Source of the DNA: Basidiobolus meristosporus CBS 931.73
Taxonomy: Eukaryota; Basidiobolomycota; Basidiobolomycetes; Basidiobolales; Basidiobolaceae
Length of the DNA: 64,000 nt
Reading direction: 5' to 3'
NCBI GenBank assembly: GCA_002104905.1
Contig: MCFE01000370.1
Coordinates: forward strand, 1-64,000
Within the stretch, counting starts at the first letter, position 1. The number at the start of each line of letters is the position of its first letter. A program made the position numbers and the translations under genes. Below, in pieces: positions 24,721 to 36,501 of this stretch. Under the pieces are notes generated by a model. It worked only from the letters and a program-made list of their open reading frames with translations. It was not told the DNA's origin and did no database searches.

Positions 24721-26047
24721 ATGGTACGTTTATTGATATTGATATTTCATTGAATCATCAATCGTTGTTGTTGGCGCTACCCATCCATTCCCATCACGCA
24801 TATCAAGTATACACACACCATGTGACACTTGACAATGCATTAGATTTCCCTCTCATATAACAGAGTGAGATGAGATGGAATAGACCCGGCAATAGTGGTT
24901 GTATTTTACCGACAGATTCTAACCATCGCCATCTTCAATATAGTCTGTGGCTGCTAGACCCGTCATTAACGTCTATTCCGAAGCCGGTAACGGCTCCGTT
25001 GCTACCGTGACCCTTCCCGCCGTCTTCAAAGCTCCCATCCGTCCTGATGTCGTGAAGTTCGTCCACACCAACATGGCCAAGAACAAGCGTCAAGCTTACG
25101 CCGTCTCCGTCAAGGCTGGTCACCAAACCTCTGCTGAATCCTGGGGTACTGGTCGTGCTGTTGCCCGTATTCCTCGTGTTGGTGGTGGTGGTACCCACCG
25201 TTCCGGACAAGCTGCCTTCGGTAACATGTGCCGTGGTGGTCGTATGTTCGCTCCTACCAAGATCTGGAGAAAGTGGCACGTTAAGACCAACTTGAACCAG
25301 AAGCGTTTCGCCACTGCCTCCGCTTTGGCTGCTTCTGCCATTCCTTCTTTGGTTTTGGCCCGCGGTCACCGTGTTGAGCAAATTGAGGAAATCCCTCTCG
25401 TTGTTGCCAACGCTGTTGAGTCTTTCACCAAGACCAAGGCCGCTGTTGCCCTCCTCAAGGCCCTCAACGCCTACAACGATGTTGTCAAGGTTGCCAACTC
25501 CCGCAAGATCCGCGCCGGTAAGGGCAAGCTCAGAAACCGTCGCCACAGACAACGCCGTGGTCCTCTCGTTGTCTACAACGAGGATAACGGTATTGTCCGT
25601 GCCTTCCGTAACCTTCCCGGTGTTGAATTGGTTAACGTTCGTCGCCTTAACCTCCTTCAATTGGCTCCTGGTGCCCATCTTGGTCGTTTCATCATCTGGA
25701 CCCAAGGTGCTTTCGAGCTCTTGGACTCCCTCTTCGGTACCTACAAGAAGTCTTCCACTTTGAAGAAGGACTACAACCTTCCTACCCACATCATCTCTAA
25801 CCCTGATGTTACCCGTATCATCAACTCTGACGAGATCCAATCCGTTTGCCGTGCTGCTGGTACTAAGCACCAAAAGCGCTCTGTTGCCCAAAAGAAGAAC
25901 CCTCTTCGCAACAACGGTGTCATGATCCGTTTGAACCCCTACTCTAAGGTCGTCAAGCGTGCTGAGATCCTCGGTAAGAAGAAGGCCGCCAAGAAGGTTC
26001 ACACTGCCACCAGCAAGAAGTTCTTGGAAACCCTCAAGGCCGAATAA
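24721..26047 (+). CDS. RPL4: 60S ribosomal protein L4 (uL4)
   Basis: Large-subunit protein with a long loop lining the exit tunnel. Exon 1 is only the ATG (24721-24723), followed by a 220-nt intron (24724-24943), the longest clear intron in the window. Exon 2 starts [18 protein letters not shown] and ends at TAA 26045-26047, giving 368 residues. Conserved blocks are [34 protein letters not shown], the Gly/Arg tunnel loop [20 protein letters not shown], and [17 protein letters not shown]. Codons are strongly biased (CGT for Arg, GGT for Gly, AAG for Lys), as expected for very high expression. Confidence 0.97.
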
Positions 26048-26787
26048 ATTATTTCTGCTTCAGGATTTAATCTTCAAAGAATAAAATTGTAGTAGCAAAA
26101 CAACATTTGCCTAGTCATGAAGTAGTATGCCCCGCAGTTTCATGTTGGTCGAGGAACATTATATTCCGTCAGCCTCGAATACGGTTTTTCGTACCGGAAT
26201 GGCATCACTATATCAAGGATGTGATTGGATAAGGTGATTAGAATTCGAGTAATATTCTACAATATATCGATACACTTGATTGGAAACCGAATATTATCAA
26301 TTGTCTTGGAAACGCTTAATAGGGTCATTATTTGCTAGCTATCGTTGAATAAATCAGTAGAAATACTGGGTTCCCGCTAATGCCAAGACAATGATACCAA
26401 AGTTTGAAGATATTTACATATTGACTCAATTCGGTTATACAATTGTATTGTTCACATCATATTAACATGTTTGGAAGCTACGGTGGCGGTCGTGTACCTA
26501 AAAATAGCCAATAATAATACTACTCCTCGCCCGTCATGAATATAGGCTTGACAGGTATTGGCTTCGGTGGTTCTTGGCTTAATTAAACAACTAGCGCGAC
26601 TGAAGACATCTACTGTTTACCATATCACAGAGACTATTGACTACTGGAAGTGCACTCACAGTCCTTTAACCTTTGATTCTCCCCCGAGCAATAGAGCATA
26701 TCAGACAAAGGTCGCTCTTTACTTGTCGATTTAGATTTTATAGAGGCCAATTTCCTCTGCAGCAAGACTGTTTGCGTTTGTACTTGT
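26048..26787. other. Intergenic, RPL4 to CSC1-like gene; possible micro-ORF
   Basis: Mostly AT-rich sequence, serving as RPL4 3' UTR and the channel promoter. At 26468-26588 a two-exon reading could give an 18-residue Gly-rich peptide; see findings. No RNA gene recognised. Confidence 0.35.
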
Positions 26788-29700
26788 ATGACCACCCTTG
26801 ATACTGCCAAGAATTACTCGTCAACCCTTGTTGGTATAGGGACTCAACTAGCACTTACAGCCACTGTGTCTGTGTTGAGTTTTGGCGCTTTCGAGATTCA
26901 TCGAAGATGGAAATTGACAAAGCATCTTTACATTCAACGTTGTAATTTAGAAAAGTAAGTGTTATGTCCAGCCAGGGTATAGAAATTCTTCTTATACAGA
27001 CCCTCTGCTATTTAGGAACCCGTCACCACTACCGTCGACTGCTCCATTTGGTTGGATATGGACGACTTTAACCATGAATGAGGAGTTTTATCTCACTCAC
27101 GTTGGCCTGGATGCGGCCATGTATATACGATATCTCAAAATGGCATTCCAGCTTATGCTATTTAGCTCCGTTATTATCGGTGCAATAGTATTACCGCTAA
27201 ACTTCTTTGCTGCTCAAACGGATCTTGGCGAAATCGAAAAGGTTTCTATAAGAAACGTCCCCGATGGATCCAAAATGCTCTGGGTGCATTGTTTAATGAC
27301 GCATTTCTTCTCCTTCTATACGCTATATCTTTTGTACAAAAATAGCAGAGATCAAGCGTATCTTCGCATAATCTACCTTCAGGCACAGGCCAGAAAAGGA
27401 TGTATACATACTCGTACGGTGATGGTAACCCATGTTCCTGAGACTTTAAGACATGAACAGCGCCTTAGGGAGTATATCAACAGCCTGGGTGCTGGTAGTG
27501 TGGATTCTGTTGTATTTGTCCGCCAGGTCAGCAAGCTCAGCCGTAAGATCAAGCGAAGAAATAGCACGCTGGATAAACTTGAGCGCTGTCACTTGCAACT
27601 AGCGTGCGGCTTGATCAAGGATTTGAGAAAAGAGAAGCGGAAAGTATTTGGCGACGCAGACATTGACCCGGAAAAAGTACGTAAATATAATGAAATTTCC
27701 GCGAAAATACTGTCCATGGTCGACAAAGCCAAATCCCAAGAACGCTTCCCCTTGCCAATAGCAAGCACAGCCACAACACCCGATATATGGGAGCTAATGT
27801 GTCAATTCGACCGCAGCCTGCTTGACAAATATCAGCCCAAACATGGAGCGGGGCTATTTCGTACCGGTCAGCCTAGAATAAGTATTGACTACCTCCTGAA
27901 GAAATTCAATCGACTGGAGCAGCGTATTGCCGAGTTGCGTTCGTTAACAGAAAGTGCCGGTTATTATAAGCCCACCGGGACTGCTTTTGTAACATTCGAA
28001 ACACAAGTATCAGCTCAATTATGTGCCCAAAGCATCATCTCTATGACTCCGGAGTCTTGTAAAACGCGCATGGCCCCGGAACCTCGTGACCTGATATGGA
28101 CCAACCTTACTTTCAATTCACAGCACAAGCTACTACGAAAGTTTTTGGTTAACTGCAGTGTGTGGTAAGTCTTGAGCAATTACCCTGATTGGAAGAATCG
28201 AATAGATTGACCATTTCTCTTGTATCTTAGGGCTCTTACAATCCTATGGTTATTCCCTTCAACATTCTTCGTCAGTTTGGCATCGTACAATCAAATCACT
28301 GCGAAGTGGCCGTGGTTTGAAGTAGTTGCCAAAGAAAACCCTTGGATACGAAATCTGATCGAAACCATGCTACCATCGATACTTATCTCTCTCTTTATGA
28401 TTGCGATGCCAAACATAATGCTAGGTATTTTCAAACAGTATTCCGCCAATTTCAAATCACTGTGCTTAAAGGTTGTCATTTCATAGCTCTATCCTCCTTC
28501 GATAGCTTTTCGTCACACTCGCAGTTGGAATTTGCGTCGATCAATCGTTATTACCGCTTTGCAATCTTCAACGTCTTGTTTGTATTTCTTCTAGGCAATA
28601 CCTTCATCAAGGTCATCCTTGCCATCATTCAGGCTCCTACAAGCATCTTTCAGGTCCTTGCTGAACACATCCCTAAGGTAGGAGTCGTATCGCTAACTTG
28701 CTAGCATCATCAGCTAACCTGTCACTTGAAGGGTGCAGCATTTTTCATCAACTATGTGATACTTCAAACCTGTTCACATGGCCTTGAAATTCTTCAAGTG
28801 GGCGCTCCTCTATTTCACTGCTATGCTTTCGCTAATTCTTGGGTCTCCAAAACGCCGCGTGACTTACAGACACATAGAAAGCCTTGGCCATTTCCATTCT
28901 ATTATTATCTTCCCACCCATATTCTCGTTTTGGTTATATGCATCACCTACTCCATAATCAATCCTTTGATTCTTTTCTTTGGGACTATATATTTTGGAAT
29001 CGCCATTCTTGTTTATAAGTATCAGTTTGCCTATGCTTACGTGAAGAGCTATGAAGCAAATGGCAAGATTTGGAAATACATTTTCCGATATGTAGGTCAC
29101 GGCCTTATCATATTCCAGATTACAATGCTGGGCCTGATTTCTCTCAAGAACTCGTTTGTCTCTGCTATGACGTTGATTCCATTGATTGGATGCACCATCT
29201 ACTTCATGTACATTTGCCGAAGCACATACCGGGGCCACACAAAATACGTACCACTTGATGCACTCTATGAGCGCGAAGAAGCCATGGAGAACATGTGCTC
29301 GAACACTTTCAAAGCAGCACCGAACACCAGCACCACTTCAGGCGACGCTGGTAAATGCGATGTATCTTCTCCTCGAAGCTCAAGGTCAACTTTCTCAAGT
29401 GACCCCACTGCACCCTTGGTGACAGATATCTCGAACAACACCTCAGACAAGGTCACTGATACTAAGAGTAAGAGTGATGAGGCCATGGCATGCGAGCCCA
29501 GTATTGAAGGAATAACGGTTCCGAAACGGCGTGTTGCCTGTCCTGGAAATGAACCAATTGCAGTTGGCACATATCCATTACCATCGGCCAGCTCTTCCTA
29601 TCACAAACCTTTGGAATTGGATATGAAATCCCCCGTCAAACAGAAGTTAGCCAAAATCCAGCAACAAATACTGTCTTCTCCGTTGCTTTCGCTTCTGTGG

Positions 29701-30384
29701 CAACTGCCCACGGGCCATGGCCATGCCGTCCATCCCCACATTGATCCCACAAAGATCCCCACCATTCCTGTCCTTGCCAACAGAGAGATCCACCAGGACG
29801 ATACAAACCCATATGAAACATATCTTCATCCTGATCTTATCAGACCGTTGCCTAGGTATCTCTGGCTTCCCCAAAACCCGTTCCGGCATTTGTACAACTT
29901 GGACAGGGAGATATTTGATTTGGAGTCCGCGATTACCTCCTCTGTGTTTGTACCCTCCTCGTTGGGCGGGGATTCTACTCTCGGCTTCCGAGGCCACATC
30001 GTCCCGTCCACGCGGCGAGCGCGCACTGTGCGGGACACGTCCCATGCAACTACCAAGCTGCCGTTCCTGCTTAATACTGTGCGGTCCATGACACGAAAGC
30101 AAAGTGCCGCCGATGAGACTGGAAAGTTTCAGACGGATCCTGCCGACATTTCTGAGACTGTAACCATGTCCCGCAGCAGGCCAGTTTCTGGTCTGATGAA
30201 TTTAATTCGGTCATACTCGTGGAGACCCATAGCCGAGGGTGAAATGTCCAGCATGCCACGCTCCATAAGTATGACAGAGTTTCCAGAGCACCTTGACGAC
30301 GAAGCGCATAGTGAACATGCCATGAATATTGAAGACGGCGAATATTCACCACGAAGCTCAATCTCTAGTGGCAGAAGCGTCTAA
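26788..30384 (+). CDS. CSC1/OSCA-like ion channel (PHM7/DUF221 family)
   Basis: Members of this family are calcium-permeable, osmotically or mechanically gated channels. Five exons join in frame: 26788-26954, 27016-28164, 28231-28424, 28487 to about 28675, and about 28733-30384. Total is about 1,115 residues. The N-terminal helix exon begins MTTLDTAKNYSS and is followed by PFGWIWTTL and HVGLDAAMYIRYLKM. The long cytosolic domain has TVMVTHVPETLRHEQRLREY and GTAFVTFETQVSAQLCAQ. The seven-helix core follows, including LSSFDSFSSHSQLE after a 62-nt intron, and FFINYVILQ. The C-terminal tail carries PYETYLHPDLIRPLPRYLWL, as in the PHM7 extension, then about 150 Ser/Arg-rich residues that are likely phosphorylated. 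The exact paralogue (RSN1, PHM7 or CSC1) is not decided. Confidence 0.92.
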
Positions 30385-30735
30385 GGCATGAAGTCTAGGA
30401 AATACGATCCATGTAAATTATCAATTAATAACAATCATAATAATACATTGATGCTGATTTCTCCAGCAATTACATCATGTTAGATTACAATATAAATAAA
30501 CTTGATCAATTCATTGCCTAATACACAAACTTCGTGCAAGTTGGATGAAGAGTCGTCATTCTACTAAATAAGGCGGATTGTACAGCTTATAGGCAATCAT
30601 TTTTACTCCGCTTTTAGTTTACGACAGTGAACCTCGATTCGTAACAAGTGTTACAGTCATTCTCTTGAACTTTTCGTTTCGTTCAACACAAGAAACCCTA
30701 GACTTGCTTCCATCAATTCAGTAGTATACAGCACA
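30385..30735. other. Intergenic, nothing recognised
   Basis: 3' region of the channel gene and promoter of the kinase; AT-rich. Confidence 0.4.
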
Positions 30736-33700
30736 ATGGATTCCGACCTATATAATGGACTTGGCCATCGAAAATCACAGTCAACCTCAGAACGCTCTAA
30801 CGTTACTGCCGACTCTAGAATTACGAGAACCTTTTCAGCCTCTAGTACCACTTCACTTGGTCAATACGGAGATATGGTCTACTCAAACAATATAAACGAC
30901 TACGAGATTTTGTCCCCTATCGGTAAGATGCACATATGGATTCCGCGACCAATCTCCCTGGAATGGCCACTCATCATTCGTCTTTAGGGTTTGGCTCGTC
31001 AGCTGTTGTACATATGGCGATATATAAGCCCTTGCAGAAGAAAGTTGCCATCAAGATGATTGATCTGGATTTCTTCGAGCGGAATCAGATTGATGAACTC
31101 AGAGTTAGTACCAGACATTCAACTTGATCTCCCAATTATGCCATATACTTGTTTCTAAGTGCTTGTGTTACTACTTGTTCTAGAGAGAAACACAGGTCAT
31201 GTCGCTCTGCAAACACCCTAATGTTCTACGTGTTCATGGGTCTTTTGTCCACGGGTCCAAATTATATTTAGTTACCCCGTACTTGTCTGGAGGTACGTTT
31301 CAAGGATACCTCTATTTCCTAGGCGGCATATCGGCATATGTTAACTTTTGAGCATAGGTTCATGCCTCGATATAATGAAAACAGCACACCCTGATGGATT
31401 CGATGAAGCTTCCATTGCTACCATCCTCAAGCAGACCTTACAAGGGTTAGAATACCTTCACAAAAATGGGCATATTCATCGGTCAGTGAGTCCGGTTAGT
31501 TTCGTACGGGTGGAATGTTGACTAATAGGAAATGTAAAGTGATGTAAAAGCTGGAAATCTACTAGTCGATGAAACTGGCTCTGTTCTTCTAGCAGACTTC
31601 GGCGTCAGCTCGTCGCTTTCAGAAAGCGGTGAGCGCAAAGGAATGCGGAAAACGTTCGTAGGCACTCCGTGTTGGATGGCGCCGGAAGTTATGGAGCAGG
31701 TTACATGCCCAATGAACAGCTATACCCTGATTTAGTGTACTAATTCACCATATAACACAGGCCGGGTATGATTATAAGGCTGATATATGGTCTTTTGGCA
31801 TTACGGCCATTGAGCTTGCCACAGGCCACGCCCCACTAGCCAAATTCCCCCCTATCAAGGTAATTCGTTTTGTCAAGTAGCTATGCAAGTGCCTTTCTTT
31901 ATTGACACGTCATCTCTCTAGGTGTTGATGATGACCCTCTCCAATGATCCACCTACCCTCGATAGAGATAGTACGAAGCATAGATATTCTAAAGGGTTCA
32001 AGGAGATGATTGACCTTTGTCTGCAAAAAGATCCAAAGAGAAGGTAGCTAATACCAAGCTTAGATATCCTGTCTAAACTCTTTTGGAACTAAATGAACTC
32101 AAAACAGACCAACCGCCGAGAAGCTCCTTCAACACTCGTTCTTTAAGCAGGCTAAGAAGAAGAATTATCTTTTGGCTACTATCCTTAGTAATTTGCCACC
32201 ATTGGAGAATCGCCAACGCAAAAGTAACTTACACCTTTAGTGATTCTTTGCTGACCCCAACTCTAACGGATCTCTCGACGCCTTCTAGAGCTCAGCACTA
32301 AACAAGTAATTCCTCCTCAAGTTGTCTCCTGGGATTTTTCGGAGAGGGATCCTACAACATTTGACGACAATATCGGTGAACCTGCCAACGAACCTGCTAG
32401 CGAGCCTGTTGATGAACCTGCAGTTGAAAGAAGACCTAGAGTGACGATCATTGCACCTGGAGAAGAAATCAAAGATGCTGCTCAACCCCAATCCCAGCAG
32501 CCTCAACTCCAACCTCAATCCCAAAATCAGCCCAACCCATCACCTTCTGTCGTCGAAGATAACCCACAAGCATCACAACCAGCTTCACAGACATCCAATA
32601 ATCCTGCCCCACCTGCTAGCATCAACCCGACAGCCAACCCACCTGCACCAGTCACCACCGCAGCTGCACCAAAGAAAAGCAGGTTTGTAATTGATACTGG
32701 AAGCGAGCCTATCCCTCAAGAGACTCTTCCACCACCATTACCTACCCCTTCATCCGAAGTTCCCCCCAAGCTTGAGCAAGGCAATGTCAAGGTCGGTCTG
32801 GGTGTAACAACTGATTCTCTTAATCCCCCGGAATCAAAAAAAGGTAGTCATCATACGTTTCATTCTACCTGATGTCACGGTAGTGTTGCTAAGACTCTCC
32901 ACCCAAGCCCCAGAACAGAAAAGAAGTAGGTTTGAGGTGAATTCATCCCCAAGCACTGTGCCACAACCTATGGCCCGTGCGGACTCGCATGATAGCGCCC
33001 TACCTGCACTTTCCCGAGAATCATCTGTAACACGGGCGAGTAGATTTACGGTTGACTCTCCACTCGCCACAGCCCCACCCTCGGAGCCATTCTCCTCCAC
33101 TTCTAGTAGAAGAGGCAGGTTCGAACTCTCCTCTGGAAGTAGAAGCACATCACAATCGGGAATCAATAGCGAACTACCCTCGCCTGTTGGTAAGGGAGCA
33201 CCATGCTAGTCACTTGGATATATTGAATTACTGACATTTTTGTTTGCAGTTGCCCAAGAGGGAGGTTATCATGCACCAAACATAGCTAGCGCCTCATCCA
33301 ATATCTCTTCACCAAATACCTCGATCAATCGTGATCAAGGCCTTCGGATGGACCAAATGCTAGTAGAGAATTTGCATCATCAAATAGAAACCATGTACCG
33401 TCAGAATGAAGCGCAACGCATGATGATGGGAGAACTCTGGACCAACATTGGCTTAATAGGAAAAGGAAACTATGTTCCTCCCAATCTCTCACAAAGGTAG
33501 CTTCCCCCTCACAACAGTCCCACATTTGTGTATGTGTACTAAGAGAATATGTTTAGGCCTACCACCGATTTAGTAAGTACACTATCCAACCTCGATCTAC
33601 ACGTGCATTCAGTGGTCCGGGAAAACGAGCTTCTAAGGAAAGAAAACGAAACGTTAAGACGCGAATTGGAGCATATGAGGATGCTTCTCAACAGCCCTAA

Positions 33701-33743
33701 TTCGCTTAAAAGTGGTGAGATCAGCGGGAACGAGTTAAAGTAA
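30736..33743 (+). CDS. STE20-group kinase, OSR1/SPAK/FRAY-like (GCK-VI)
   Basis: A Ser/Thr kinase of about 780 residues in at least 12 exons. After a Ser-rich leader, the kinase domain (about residues 55-330) has [20 protein letters not shown], catalytic Lys in [31 protein letters not shown] (DFG) and the activation segment [37 protein letters not shown] and the [17 protein letters not shown] block follow, diagnostic of the OSR1/FRAY branch. The tail has [17 protein letters not shown], a Pro/Gln-rich part and four RFxV-like motifs (from 32681, 32928, 33042 and 33117). It ends in a coiled coil ([20 protein letters not shown]). Metazoan OSR1/SPAK kinases end in a CCT domain; none is seen. Cation-stress signalling is a guess from family. 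Confidence 0.85.
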
Positions 33744-34107
33744 CGACCGTAGGCGATGTATTGAATACCCACTCTTCCGCTGCTTGACTTGAATTTATTA
33801 AGAAATCTACCCAACAACTATAAATAAATGAATGAATTGAGATTTATTAAACTGGGCCGTAACCAACCCACCGAAACCGAAAATTCTCGCCACAACTGTC
33901 GGGTTGCTCAACAGGTTGAATTTTTTGCATTCACCAAGGCCGCTAATTATTTTTTTTTTACCAGTCACCTTTGATTGGATTATGAATCATTTTCTTGAAT
34001 GGTTCATATTTTTTTTTCTTCGTCCTGTCTTATTTCCAAGTGAAGTAGGATTCTCCAACGTTGGATACTACCATCGGTATCATCGCTTACCACCTTTGAT
34101 TTGAGCA
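33744..34107. other. Intergenic, NOP7 promoter with T-rich runs
   Basis: Has TTGAATTTTTTGCATTCACC near 33917, then runs of nine or ten T at about 33949 and 34010, upstream of NOP7. No gene seen. Confidence 0.35.
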
Positions 34108-36155
34108 ATGGCCAAGATTAAGCAGAAGGGAAAGTCCGGGGCCGCCGTGAACTACATCACCAGAAACCAAGCTATCAAGAAGCTTCAAGTAACTCTTGCT
34201 GACTTCAGGCACTGAACCAGTCCCTTTGTCCCATTGCTGCCCAACTCGAACTAACCAGGTTTTTTCAACCCTTACAGACGCTTGTGTATTCTTAAGGGAA
34301 TCTATCCCAGAGAGCCCAAGAACAAGAAGAAGGCCAACAAGGGTTCCACCGCGCCCGCCACCTTTTACTATACCAAGGATATCCAATACCTTTTACATGA
34401 GCCCTTGATTCAGAAGTTCAGAGATCACAAGATTTTCGTTCGTAAGCTCGGCAAAGCTCTCGGCAAAGGGCAAACCAGCGTTGTGAATAACTTGCAGAAC
34501 AACAAGCCAGTGTACACTTTGGATCACATCGTCAAAGAAAGGTACATATCAAGGATGTCCACTGAATGGCTTGGTGCCCGTTATTAACTCGAGAACTTTC
34601 CCTCAGATATCCCTCTTTCACCGATGCCCTTAGAGATTTGGATGACGCTTTGTGCATGGTGTTCCTGTTCGCCAATTCCCCAGCCACCGACAAAGTTCAA
34701 CAAAAGAGTGTACAGGAGTGCCGTAGACTTAGTGCTGAGTTCCAGCACTACGTTATGCAGACCCGTAGTTTGAGAAAGGTCTTCTTGTCCATCAAGGGTA
34801 TCTATTACCAATGTGAGATCAAGGGGCAGACCATCTCCTGGTTGGTTCCCTATCAATTCAGTCAGGATGTTCCCACCGATGTAGACTTCAGAGTGATGAA
34901 CAGTTTCTTGGAATTTTACCAAACATTGATCGGATTCGTCAACTACAAACTATACACCGACGAGAACCTCGTGTATCCTCCCAAACTCGACCAGTCCAAA
35001 GAGGATGGAGCTGCGGGTTTGGACGCCTATGTTTTGGAATCCACCAAGGCCGTGGACATGGACGTTTCTTCCGAACCACAGGAAGTCAGCGAGAAGTCTA
35101 CACAAGAGGTAAGCCATGGAAGCATTGTGCACTCGGAATGGAATGGAATAGAATTAACCCTGAACCTTTCGACGTTATAGTCTGTGAAGAAGTCTGAGAA
35201 GCGTCTTGGCTCTCTTGCTGCTAAAATCGCAAACATCAAGGACACCTCGGTCTCCGAGACCCGCGTCGAGGAAGGAAAGGAGGAGGATGCCATGGACGAA
35301 TTCCCAGAGGAGTTGAACCAAGAAGGAAAGGTGTTCAGCTTAAGCGATGTCAAGGCTGCCTCCAATGCCCTGAACACTCTGCAGTCCTTGTTCAGCAACC
35401 AAGTGATCTACCTTTCCCGCGAAGTCCCTAAGTTCTCTTTGGAGTTCGTTATCAAAGCTTTCGGTGGTAAGGTCGGGTGGGATGCATCCGTCTCTGCTGG
35501 ATCGCCCTACAACGAGAACGACCAGCGTATCACCGTCCAAATCTGCGATCGTCCCACTCAAGGACATATGTTCTTGTCCAGAAAGTACGTTCAACCCCAA
35601 TGGATTTATGATTGCGTGAATGCCATGAAGCTCCTCTCTGTTGACCAGTATGCCCCTGGTGCCTCCCTCCCTCCTCATTTGTCTCCATTCGTCGAGTACA
35701 AGGAAGGAGATTATGTTCCTGAAGCTGCCGGCTTCAGTGGGGAGACTGAGGATATCAACAAGGAGGATGTTGAAAACGAGGAGGAGAGCGATGACAGTGA
35801 GGATGAAGGGGAGGAGGATGCCGAAAACGTTGAGGAGCAGGCTCCTGTTACTATGACTGCTGAAGAATCTGAGCACCAGAAGGAACTCGAGGCCGAGGCA
35901 GCTGGCGTTGCTTTCTCTGAATACCAACAAAAGCAAGGCAAGAAGAGCACCAAGAAGGCGCCCAAGATCAGCAAGGAGAAGCAGGAAGAGGCTGAAGCCA
36001 AGGAACTTGCCAAGATCATGATGCCCAAGAAGAAGCGTCAACTCTACAACAAGATCCAACACAGTAAGGGCAAGATTGCTGACGAGACCAACAAACTCAA
36101 GAGAAGAAAGCAGGAGTTGGATGCTAAAGCCAAGAAGCAAAAGAAAGCTCAATAA
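34108..36155 (+). CDS. NOP7: Pescadillo homologue, 60S ribosome biogenesis
   Basis: Member of the PeBoW complex (Nop7-Erb1-Ytm1) needed for 27S pre-rRNA processing. Four exons join to about 615 residues: [20 protein letters not shown] to [45 protein letters not shown] with the [20 protein letters not shown] block; and, after SEKSTQE, the BRCT domain ([54 protein letters not shown]). Acidic and lysine-rich coiled-coil tails close the protein. The first intron (34209-34277) must use a GC donor to keep DFRRLCILK in frame; the others (about 34541-34606, 35109-35180) are GT-AG. Confidence 0.96.
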
Positions 36156-36501
36156 TACTCACTCTACTAGATTAGCTACCTTACCCCTTCATCCGTTATG
36201 TATTGTTAATTCAGCGACTCGTTCGGTTGTTTCTCTTATTATATAGTTTTCGGTTACTTTCCACGCCAAGTATCTCAGCTCTACTTTATATATTTGGAAA
36301 AGTCTTTTACGATCTTTGATCCTCATTCTATCACTAAACATGTCCATCCCACTAAACAATAAATACGTATAGACCAACGGACTTGGGATCTTTTCTGGTT
36401 GAGCGGATTCAATTTCCGGGTGATTTTTTAAGCTTGTCACGAAATATCTCCATATCGTCAGCTGCGCATTGATCCGAAACCCCCTTACCCTTGGCTTAGC
36501 A
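36156..36501. other. Intergenic, ISC1 promoter
   Basis: NOP7 3' UTR and ISC1 promoter. A minus-strand ORF across it overlaps ISC1 exon 1 and is judged spurious. Confidence 0.4.

Noticed and set aside
24935-26002. 355-codon minus-strand ORF opposite RPL4
   Set aside because: Shadow of a strongly biased gene; the plus frame gives complete ribosomal protein L4, and the minus frame is low complexity (Val/Leu/Gly/Thr).
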